The position numbers and the translations under genes were made by a program. The notes under the pieces were generated by a model. It did no database searches and was not told the origin of the DNA. It saw only the letters and a list, made by a program, of their open reading frames with translations. Of a stretch of 21,449 bases of DNA, positions 12,867 to 21,449 are shown piece by piece; position 1 is the stretch's first letter, and each line of letters opens with the position of its first letter. Source of the DNA: Ichthyophthirius multifiliis (lineage: Eukaryota > Ciliophora > Oligohymenophorea > Hymenostomatida); the NCBI RefSeq assembly GCF_000220395.1, contig NW_004086778.1, forward strand, positions 1-21,449. Reading direction: 5' to 3'.

Positions 12867-13556
12867 TCAAATATCATTAAAATCATATCTAGTGACTTCA
12901 TTTTTAGAAAACTTTGCCCTACAAAATCTAAAAGTAGTATCTTCCATAAATCCTTTACAAAAATACTCTCCTTTTTACATATCAAATTTAAGTTTTCCAC
13001 CTCCACACTTAGAACAATTAGGAATACTTCCCAAAGTTTTTCTATCGGCAACTCTTTCAATCAATTCATCTTTTGATCCAGCCATTAATTATTAGTTTTT
13101 TCTCAGTAGAGCTTTTAAATAGTCATTCGTTTTTGTTTTTAATTCTTCTTTATACTATTTAAATTTTACTAATTCTTCTGCTGTATATCCTTAAGGTTCT
13201 TTGTTTTTTTTTTTTTCTTTTTTTTGATCTTTTTTATCTATTAATCGTTTAGATTACTTTGTTTGTTTATCATCTTTTTATTCTTAATCAACCGAATTTT
13301 AAGTTTTTTATGATTTTTTGAATATTTCACGCAAACTTTTCTAATCTTTTTTAGAAATATCTTCAAATCCTTTAATTTCTTCTAAAGATATATTTTTTTT
13401 TAATAATTTAGGCTCAGAAAAAACGCAAGCCGGATGATAATAAAAAGTATTTTTTCCTTGAATTTTAGAAAATTAAAGAGATTTATTTTATATAGATTAT
13501 GAACATTATTTACAATTTTATTTCTTTTTGCTATTTTCAACTTAAAGTTAAGACAT
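12867..13556 (-). CDS. PARP-type zinc finger plus PADR1 protein, no catalytic domain
   Basis: Predicted nuclear DNA-binding protein of 229 residues, intronless. Cys15, Cys18, His41 and Cys44 form a CCHC site in a zf-PARP pattern (CKQCSQSI, YYHPACVF), followed by IKGFEDISKKDQKSL, typical of the end of that finger. A Lys-rich linker (about 75-125) follows. From about 140 comes a PADR1-like unit: DYLKALLRKN, LMAGSKDELIERVADR, then a C4 zinc site at Cys181, 184, 200 and 212 (NCSKCGGGKLKFD, YFCKGFMEDTTFRFC). In PARP1 these elements sense DNA breaks and relay activation. Here TGA follows 17 residues after the last Cys, so WGR, helical and ADP-ribosyltransferase domains are absent. The protein may act as a stand-alone break sensor or partner of a separate enzyme; that is inference. 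The TGA could instead lie in an intron. Orthologue comparison would decide. Confidence 0.8.
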
Positions 13557-14822
13557 AAATTTAATTTTTTTCTTTTCTTTTATAAAAAAAAAACTTTATA
13601 TTTTTTTTTTAATAATTAAAAAAATTTCTTTTTTTAGTAAAAAAAAAAATAATTCAATAAAAAATTATAATTGATATAAATTTTATATTTCTAATAATTT
13701 CATTAGTTTAAATTTAAAATTTATATATTAATATTGATTTTTAATTCATTTAATATACAAAAATTTTTTGTTTAATATTAAAAGATCTATATTTATATGA
13801 AAATTTAAATGTTTAATATTGATATAAGTTATATATTTTATTGTTTTAGATTTTGCTTATTTTTTTTTACGCTATCAAATAATATTAATTCACATTAGAT
13901 CATTAGAAAAAGCATTAAAACCTTATAAAAATACCTTAAATTACGCTGTTATCTATTATAAATGGAAGTAAATAGAAAATAGGCATAGGTTTTACAAATG
14001 AATAAACAAAAATAAGTATTCAATATTATTTATTTTAATTTTTTAATATTTTTTTTATGAATATATAATTTTCAATAGCTCAAAAAAAGTATAAAAATTG
14101 ATAATATTGTTTTCAATTTTAAAAAATTTCATGTATAACTATTAAGAATTATAAAATTATTTATTATTTACAAATATTAAATATCTAATAATTTATATAA
14201 TATAGATAAATAATTTAAAATATTTGAAAATATATTTATTGAAAAAATAAATTAATGATAGTAAATTTAAGTTCTTTTTGCGGACATATGCAATGATTTT
14301 GAAATATTTATAGTGATTTTAAAAGATTTGATGATTAATTTAGTTATTATCTAAGAGTGCAAAAGTTAAAATATTGATATTGCTTTTATATTAGAAGCTT
14401 ATTAGTAAATATAATTCTAATTAACAAAGATTAAATAGATAAATTTAGTAAAATTCAGACTTTTTAAAAATTAATATGGCTAAGAATTTAAGATTAAATT
14501 GAAGTAAATTTATAAAAAATAAAGCTAATATATATTTTAACATAATTTTATTTTTTTTATTAATTAAGTTTTTGAAACAAAAAAAAATATCTAAAATTAA
14601 TAATTAATATATAAATAAAAAAATCATAAATTTATTTATATAAGAAAAATATAATTTTTTTTTTGTTATTAATATTAATTATATTTATTAAAAATAAAAA
14701 AATTATAATTATCAAAAAATATAAATAGAAGAAAAAAAAGATATTTTTAAAAATTTAATATTTGCATATTTTATTTAAAAAATATTTAATAGAAAAATTT
14801 TATTTATGTTTTATCTAATAAT
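13557..14822. other. A+T-rich spacer with two short coding-like islands
   Basis: Upstream region of the zinc-finger gene and downstream of the channel gene. Plus strand 13801-14001 is open between two TGAs without ATG, and its last 35 codons look protein-like (RSLEKALKPYKNTLNYAV, YYKWKQIENRHRFYK). Minus strand around 14250-14454 also has locally richer composition (LRQQLNQSSNLLKSL, CPQKELKF). Neither has a start or a recognised domain. They could be unrecognised exons or decayed gene pieces. The rest is A/T runs. Confidence 0.4.
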
Positions 14823-16217
14823 TCAATTTTAAAATTATTTTTAGTTAGCAAGCAACACACTTTACCATTAATATATAACTTTTTTTTATTTTTTTCCATC
14901 TACAAATTCTTTTTTAGCAACTTGATTAGTAGCTGGATTTGCTCTATCATAGTCCTATATTTTAATTTATTATAAAAAATATATATCTTATTTACGAATT
15001 AAAAATTTAAGTAATTTTCATTATAAGTCTCGTGCAAATCTGGAGCTTTTTTAACATAAAAGAAAAATTCATTAAAACTTCTCATTGGTAAAATAACATG
15101 AATTGCACTAATAAATATACCTGCATATCCGAAATTTGAAATATTCTAGCCATCTTTTAATAAATATTGAAATAATGCATTAGAAATCTATTTTTTAAAA
15201 AAATGCAAATATATTTTATAATATTATTTATTACACAATAAATCGGAAGAAGATGTTCTAATTATTCAATCATATCTCTTGAAATACAATCACTAACTGA
15301 ATATTTAACACTTCTGTGAGTTAAAAGCAAATATTTTTGAATAAAATAATTAATAAGAATATTAAATATAGATATTATTATCCCTATAGGAATAAGAGGT
15401 GCATAAAACGCTGTTACATACATAGTCTTAATTACACCTCCATAATCGTAAGCTATATTATGGACTGAATCTTCATATAATTCATTTAATTGTGCTTAAG
15501 TTAGATTATCTTTTTAAATTATTTTTCTTTTTAATACTTTATAAAGCCTTCCAAAGTCAGCAAGCTAAATGAATGGAAAGAAAAGAGAAGAAAGAAATAC
15601 ATATTGCTAATTATATATGAGACCACCATTTATATATATATTAGATTTAGCTTTTTCAGGATTATTTAATTAGTATTATAAAACTTTTATTAATAAAGCA
15701 ATTAATGCAGTATTTATAAATTATACGATTGCCAACTTTTGAGATAAAGATGATAGTTCTTTTGTTTTTGTATAGTGTTATTCAAAACTATATAATATAA
15801 AATTTATTAATTATTTTTCAATTTTATTTTAAACCTTGATAAAAAGTTTAATACTTTTTATAGTAGAAAATTTAAAATTTAAATCACTATTGAAATAGTC
15901 AAGGCAAGCATTTTCATTTTATAAACTTCTTCTGGAAAAGGAGGTTATTCTTTAAAGTTTACTTATAAATTCATTAAATAATATATAATAGAAAAAGAAG
16001 AAAATAGTAAAAATATAGTAAATAAAGCTGAAAAAACTCTTTTCTTGAATTATTGAGATTATTTACATGAAAGAGCATTCCAGTTTATATCTTCTGGCTC
16101 TGGTGCTTTTTAAATTCGAACAAATTATCCATTTATTTTTAATGCATTTTTATTCCCAAAAATTTAATTTTTCAAAATTTCTTCTTTATCTTTAAAAAAC
16201 ATAATATATAAATATAT

Positions 16218-16267
<50 letters not shown>

Positions 16268-17431
16268 TTATTTATAATTTATTATTTATTATTTTTTATT
16301 TATTTATTATTTTTTATTTATTATTTATTATTTATTATTTATTATTTATTATTATTTTTTATTTTATATTAAATAATGCCTTATTCTCTTTAAAAACATA
16401 TAAATATATGTCCATTAAATAATTTATTATCTACTTCACCATCGTAATATTTTTCTTTTTCTTTATTTATTTTTTATTTTATTTATTTTAACTATTATTA
16501 AATATTTTAAATTAATTCAGAGTTTTTATTTTTCTATTTTTCTTTAACAAGATTTTTTATTAATAAATTATATTGCTTATTCAATTTATTTGTTTATTTT
16601 AAGTTATAACCAACTGTTATTTTTGCAATTTCCATATATTTCTTTGGATATTAGATATCTTATCCAAGGTTAAAATAATATTCTTTCAATTATTCGTTTA
16701 GTTAATCATAAATAGACTTCTTAATTGATTTTACATTTTTATTAAATTAAGGAATATCTTAAATCCATAAACTATAATCTGCAATTGAAATTAAATATTA
16801 ATCGCATTCTTCATTTATGGTCCTTTATGTAGTCCTAATGTATTAAAAAACTAATATTATTGTAAAAACAGATATGAAGTTCATTATATCTTATAAAAAA
16901 ATAAGTTTTTAATCAGAAATTTTATTAGCAAAAGACATTTTAGTCGTCCAAGTAAGCTAACACATTTAATCTATAATATGATCATCATCTTCTTCAATCA
17001 ATTTTTTGATTTAATTCATATTTTTACAATCTTCGCCAAAGTAATAATTAGAAAATAAATTGTAAGCTCCACTTGTCGAAAAAAGCATTAATAATATAAC
17101 AATGCATCCTTTAAGATATTCGAAATACATAGGATAACCTGATCCTAAAAAATTGAGTTCTATATTTTCCGAGAATAAATTCATTTTCTCTCTTTCATAA
17201 CATTTACCAGAAAAAGGACATATTTTCTTACTATAATTTTTTATTTTTTATGCTTTAAGAGATAGCTAATTTTCATTTGAAAAAAAAAAAATTATTAAAT
17301 AAAAATAAAAATACAGCATAATTTTTAGCATATTATATTGCTAATTCTTTATTATCTGAAATCAAATATGAATCTATAATTTCTGTTTAATATTCTATTA
17401 AATTTTTGATTTCTTCTTAACTTTAATACAT
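14823..17431 (-). CDS. OSCA/TMEM63/CSC1-type cation channel
   Basis: Predicted plasma- or organelle-membrane channel of 744 residues. Family members are mechanically or osmotically gated, calcium-permeable channels. Exons (minus strand): 17431-17315, 17265-16380, 16189-15835, 15787-15235, 15187-14996 and 14954-14823 (2235 nt, phases agree). Two N-terminal membrane segments (GCIVILLMLFSTSG, ISVFTIILVFQYI) precede a cytosolic region with YSLWIQDIP and a long Lys/Gln helix, then GHIFICFQREQ. The family motif KAPEPEDINWNAL leads into the next segments (ALFTIFLLFSSFSIIYYL, LALTISIVIQILNFLL, LAIVQFINTALIALLI). Further conserved stretches are LADFGRLYKVLKRK, LTQAQLNELYED, VTAFYAPLIPIGIIIS and EQLEHLLPIY; the end reads DYDRANPATNQVAKKEF. 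Most introns are 41-49 nt GT-AG; the second is unusual (see the GC-AG entry). If that join were rejected, a second protein could start at the ATG at about 16198, but the family layout argues for one gene. Anoctamin is a less likely alternative. Confidence 0.82.
16190..16379 (-). other. Apparent GC-AG intron filled with microsatellites
   Basis: Between exons coding GHIFICFQREQ and DKEEILKNQ of the channel gene no GT donor fits. A GC donor at 16379-16378 and an AG acceptor at 16191-16190 join the exons in phase 1, giving REQ-DKEEILK. The intron contains a TTATTTA heptamer array (about 16318-16356) and (AT)n blocks (about 16205-16260). It is the longest intron in the gene. Confidence 0.6.
16318..16356. 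repeat. TTATTTA heptamer microsatellite
   Basis: About five copies of a 7-nt unit inside the channel intron. The unit is the reverse complement of the heptamer array near 18510-18575. Confidence 0.75.
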
Positions 17432-19007
17432 TTTATAATATAATGGTAATTGAAAATATAATATAAAAAAATTAGATATATTACGAGTTTATATTATTAT
17501 TAATAATTTTTTTAGTTTAGAAAAAATTAATAAAATAAAAAAGAATAAAAAATATTAAATTATCATTTATTAATTTAAAAAAAAAATATTTTTTTATTTC
17601 CAAATTATTAATAAGAAATACAGTTGACCTACCACATTTTTGTTAGTTAATAGAGTTTTTTAAATAAAAGTAAAACAAAAAAATAAAATCAATTATAACT
17701 AGTATTATATGAATAAATATATATTTTCTCATAAAAATAAATAATTTTTTATATCTACTTTATGATATATTTTAAATATTTATATATTTTTTAAATTTAA
17801 TATAACAAATAAATTTTATAATATTTTAAATATTAATGTAATTTCATTTTATTTAGTCTTTTTAAATCAAATTAATCATTATATTCATGATTTAATTAAA
17901 AATAAAAAAAGAAAATTGAATTATTAGTTAAATATTTTAATTTATTTTATTTACTTTTTTTTTATTTTTCATAAAATAATTAATTACTTTTTTTTTTTAA
18001 AAAAAAAAAATATTAATATAAGAATATTTGCAAGTAATATGCATAAAAATCTTATTATTTTATATTGTATTCAAAAAATAATAAAAGAACAAATAAAATA
18101 AAATAAAAAAAATTAATATTAATATAATTTTTATTTATTAAAATAAAAATTATAAATTAAATATAATATTATTAAATATTTGTGATATAATATGTATTTT
18201 AAATTTAAAATTATTTATATATTTTGTCATTTTAAATTTAATATAAAATAATATATAATAATAACTAAACATTATATTATTTAACAATTTTAAATAAATT
18301 AATAAAAATGTGAATTTAAATATCTATTTTTAAAATATATTTATTTTTTTATTATTTTTCTATTATTCCATTTATTTATTTAAATAGTTAAAATTATAAA
18401 TGTTTTTTAATTTATAATTAAAAAATATTATTAAATTTTATATATTTCTTTTTTTTAATAATAAATAAATAAAAAAAAAATTATAAAAATAAATAATATT
18501 AAATAATAAAAAATAAATAATAAATAATAAATAATAAATAATAAATAATAAATAATAAATAATAAATAATAAATATCAATTAATAAATAATACATAAGTA
18601 ATAATTTTAATACATATATAATATTATTCTTTTAATCTTTTTTTAAAATATTATTTTTTATAATATTACATTTTTTTACTTTTATATTTTATATAATTTT
18701 AATATTAAATATTATATATACATAAATATATACGATAAAATTTAAAATTTAAAAATTTAATATTATATATATACTTAATTAAAACATATATAATTATTTT
18801 CTATTTATTAACCTAAAACAAATAAAATCATATTCAAATGTTGTTATAGTCTATATTTTTTTTAATAATATTCATTATTTAATTTTCTATATTAAAAATA
18901 TTAAACAAATATATTTTCCATGAATATTTTTTATTTAATTTTTTTTATCTAATTATTATATTAACTTATATTAAATAAATGCAGAAGTAATTTAGTAAAT
19001 AAAAATA
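17432..19007. other. Long A+T-rich spacer
   Basis: Upstream region of the channel gene, probably with its promoter, and downstream of the 19-kb gene. It contains a T-run followed directly by an A-run near 17990-18010, which could fold back, and the heptamer array near 18510-18575. I find no frame with coding composition, no tRNA-like arm pattern and no mobile element. Confidence 0.6.
18510..18575. repeat. AATAATA heptamer microsatellite
   Basis: About nine copies of a 7-nt unit in the spacer, with near-perfect register. The same unit in the opposite orientation forms the array in the channel intron at about 16318-16356. Confidence 0.8.
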
Positions 19008-19590
19008 TCAATAAATATTACTATAAAATAACTTTAAATTTTCTTCGTAGTTTTAGTCGTTTATTATATTTTTATCTAATTATAGATTTTATAATTGATT
19101 TAAACTAATTTAACGTTTTCTTCTTTTAATCTAAACATGATTTCTTCTTTTAATCTAAACATGATTTTTGTTTTTAACCAAATAATTTTTCGCATTTTAA
19201 GCTTTATAGTAATTGTTTTGAGGTTATAAGCCATTTTCATAGTTAGTTGTTTATATACCAACTTAAACTTATTATTAAGAATGTAATTTTCTAATCTTAA
19301 TTTTAATAAAATCTTCTATATTATCTAATTGTAATATTTATTTAAATTCTTTTATTAAAATTGATATATTATCTATTAATATGTTTATCATTTGTTTATA
19401 CTAATAAGTAGATTCTTTGTTACTATTTTGATTAGTGATATTATAGGTTCTATAATGTATTATTTGATTATGCATCATTTTCATTTTTTATTGCAGTATT
19501 TTAATATTATAATTCATTTAAAATTTCGGATTTCATTTGCTAATTACTCTGTAAAAACTCTTTCTTTTATTTTAATTAAGCATAAGTATC
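19008..19590 (-). CDS. Q/N-rich coiled-coil protein, frame-interrupted, unrecognised
   Basis: Two overlapping minus-strand frames look coding in succession. The first (19590 down to about 19440) gives a charged Gln/Asn-rich helix (LKQKKEFLQSNQQMKSEILNE is its densest part, rich in Lys and Glu). The second (about 19430 down to TGA at 19010-19008) gives KQMINILIDNISILIKEFKQ, EDFIKIKIRKLHSQQ and LQLDKNIINDQNYEENLKL. No GT-AG pair with matching phase joins them, so I see either a one-base frame change (decay or sequencing error) or a missed unusual intron. The first frame has an ATG at 19536 and may begin upstream after an acceptor at TTTTTACAG. A 24-nt tandem duplication in the second frame repeats eight residues. 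No domain recognised. Confidence 0.4.
19117..19164 (-). repeat. 24-nt perfect tandem duplication
   Basis: Two identical adjacent 24-nt copies, 19117-19140 and 19141-19164. The unit is a multiple of three, so a reading frame crossing it is kept. In the favoured minus frame each copy codes eight residues including HVQIKRR. Perfect identity suggests a recent duplication. Confidence 0.9.
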
Positions 19591-19822
19591 TGTAAAAATT
19601 AAATTAAAAAAAAATATATAATAATAAAAAAGATTTTAGTTGTTAATAAATTATTTAGTAATTATTATTTATCAAATATTATTATTTTTTTTTTGGTAAA
19701 ATTAGTAAATTAATTTTAATATAAAATTATTTTGATATAATAAATAATATTTTTTATTTTAAATACTTTATTTTTAATTTGGAGTTTTCTCAAAATATTA
19801 AGGTTCTATTTATATAATTTAT
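19591..19822. other. Short A+T-rich spacer
   Basis: Separates the Q/N-rich gene from the 3' end of the large surface-protein gene; both are on the minus strand. Nothing beyond A/T runs seen. Confidence 0.5.
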
Positions 19823-21449
19823 TCATTTTTTTTAAAAATATTAGTTAATAATTTTATCTTATTTCATCTGATATATTATTTTAAAAATTATATCTTTAAT
19901 TTAGTTTCTTTTTATCATACTTTATTCAATTTATTAATCTTGAATTTTATAAATATTTTATAAATAAATAAATGAAATTATATAAATTATACTAGTAATA
20001 ACTAAAATCCACATAGACGCATGCAAATACCAATATTTTGAACAAATCGCTTTTTTAAATATCCCATTTATGTCATTAACAAGAGTTTGTTGTCCTTGGG
20101 TTTTACATTAACATATAAATTAATTAATTTTATTTTAATCATTTCTTTAATATAAAAGCAAACAATCTTAAGCAATCCATTTGTCCTAAATATTTTATAT
20201 GCAAAAATAATCATCAACATTATCTACTGTTTAAGGTAAATTGTAAACGTTTTATAAAGGAATATTAATTGGTGTTTACTATTAATTTGAAAGAAAAGTT
20301 ATTGTCTTTTCATTTATGATAAAAGGATGAGTATTAGGGTAAGGGAAGTTTTTATCATGTTTAATTACAGAAGAAGGATATTCTATAAAATTTACCTAGT
20401 ATGTTAGACTTTCTTAGTTTTAATCTATATTTATATCATTTTTATATTCATCTGAAATTAATTTCAAATAATTTTCTTTTAATACATTAAATGTTATTAT
20501 TTGAGAAGTAATTATATTTAAAACTTTTATAGGATTTTCGTTTGTAATTAAAATCATATTCAAAGTTTAAGATATTATTACATTATTTAAATGTATTATC
20601 TATCTAATAATATGTTTTATTTAGGATTAAATGAATCTCTATCAACTTATTGAATATTTTAAATTATTTATGCTTATAATGTAATAACTTGTATTTATTA
20701 GAAATGATTAGCATATTATTTGTGTCAGAAATTACTAAATTCTTAATAAGGACTTATTAATCAGTTATTATTTATTAAGCATTATTAATAAATTGTTTGA
20801 TTTTATAAAACCCTAATTTTGATGAAATTTAACTGAGAAAGTTATTAAATATTGAATTTAATGTTATTTGTGTCTATATAAAATAGTTGAAAGAGTTAGT
20901 TTATTAATAAAAATAGGTTTATAAATTCTGAATCTCATTTAAAATATTAATATATAATTATATAAATTAAGCATTTCCTTAAAACTAAAGCTACTTATAT
21001 GATTAATAATATCTTAAATAATCATATTATAATTAATACTTTATTTCATTAAATAATTTTATTTAGTTTAAGCAAACCAACTATTTATAAATGTATAATA
21101 TGAAGAACTTTCTATAGACTATTAATTTACTGTAATATCTTAAATTATATTTCTTATTCCTCCTTTTGAATCTTATATTACTCCCATAATTAAAGAAACA
21201 CCAAGAGGTAAAACAATTTCAATATTATTTTTTGGTGAGAAATCAGATAATAAATGCCTATTAATATATTATGGATTTTATAATTCGTTATTATAATCGT
21301 CTTAATTTTTATAAAAATAGAAAGAATAAAATAAGATAAAGGTTGATCAAAATCAATACATCCGTTTATTTATAGAATTTATTTATCTTACAAATTTCTA
21401 ACTTTAAAACCTGTAGTTTAATCAAAGTACAGAGTATGTTAGCATGTAA
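19823..21449 (-). CDS. 3' part of a large surface protein with GPS-like motif and membrane segment; frame changes three times
   Basis: The gene enters from beyond the window end. Coding-like segments in succession: from 21449 to about 21320 (YFDQTTGFKVRN, GCIDFDQPLSYF), about 21320-21000 in a second frame (LPLGVSLIMGVIQDSKGG), about 20990-20690 in a third frame (NILNEIQNLQTYFYQQ, LVISDTNNMLI), then back to the second frame from about 20690 to TGA at 19825-19823. The end holds VDDYFCIQNIQDKW, a Cys after AQD, ICQCKTQGQQTLV and then a membrane segment (WILVITSIIYIISFIYL) with a short tail. This order resembles the GPS cleavage site next to a membrane helix in REJ/polycystin-1-like and adhesion-receptor-like ciliate proteins, though the usual HLT is replaced. 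The frame changes lack clear introns, so this may be a decaying family copy or may reflect base-calling errors. Family call is tentative. Confidence 0.5.

Noticed and set aside
12836-13095. Two further frames, one on each strand, of 74 and 83 codons
   Set aside because: Both overlap the PADR1 part of the zinc-finger gene in wrong frames; that gene explains the zinc-site codons.
19392-19595. Plus-strand 67-codon hydrophobic frame
   Set aside because: It is antisense to the first coding-like segment of the 19-kb minus-strand gene.
20970-21000. A 17-nt GT-AG intron that would bridge two frames of the surface-protein gene
   Set aside because: The phase would fit, but introns that short are unlike the 31-190 nt introns elsewhere in the window, and it would not explain the other two frame changes.

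Overview
This is ciliate nuclear DNA. It is extremely A+T-rich, every credible reading frame is full of in-frame TAA and TAG, and all frames close with TGA, so TAA/TAG read as glutamine (ciliate nuclear code, table 6). Introns are mostly 31-107 nt, A+T-rich and GT-AG. Codon bias, intron style and gene content suggest a hymenostome such as Ichthyophthirius multifiliis or a close relative. The species is inference. No translation in the standard code gives a sensible gene.

Layout. (1) 109-2835, plus strand: a Q-rich protein ending in an FCP1/SCP-type (NIF) phosphatase domain, with a 60-codon polyglutamine tract. (2) 3087-5516, minus: ankyrin repeats fused to an AGC-type protein kinase, seven exons. 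(3) 6127-8544, minus: coiled-coil protein with two GAF domains and no output domain. (4) 8545-9865: A+T-rich spacer with one possible 93-codon gene. (5) 9866-11068, minus: intronless secreted or GPI-anchored 400-residue protein with a Cys-rich N-terminus. (6) 12292-12660, minus: coding-like coiled-coil exon without a visible start. (7) 12867-13556, minus: small PARP-type zinc finger plus PADR1 protein without a catalytic domain. (8) 14823-17431, minus: OSCA/TMEM63/CSC1-type channel, six exons, with one apparent GC-AG intron holding microsatellites. (9) 17432-19007: A+T spacer with a 7-nt microsatellite. (10) 19008-19590, minus: Q/N-rich protein with a frame change and a 24-nt tandem duplication. 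(11) 19823-21449, minus: the 3' end of a large surface protein with a GPS-like Cys motif and a membrane segment; its reading frame changes three times and its 5' part lies outside the window.

The genes do not form an operon or an obvious pathway. Several are sensing or signalling types (phosphatase, AGC kinase, GAF protein, osmosensitive channel, surface proteins), which is normal for ciliate genomes. All confident genes except the first lie on the minus strand. Exon joins for the phosphatase, kinase, GAF and channel genes were checked by hand: summed exon lengths are multiples of three and splice phases agree. No tRNA, rRNA, CRISPR array, transposon or virus-like element was recognised.
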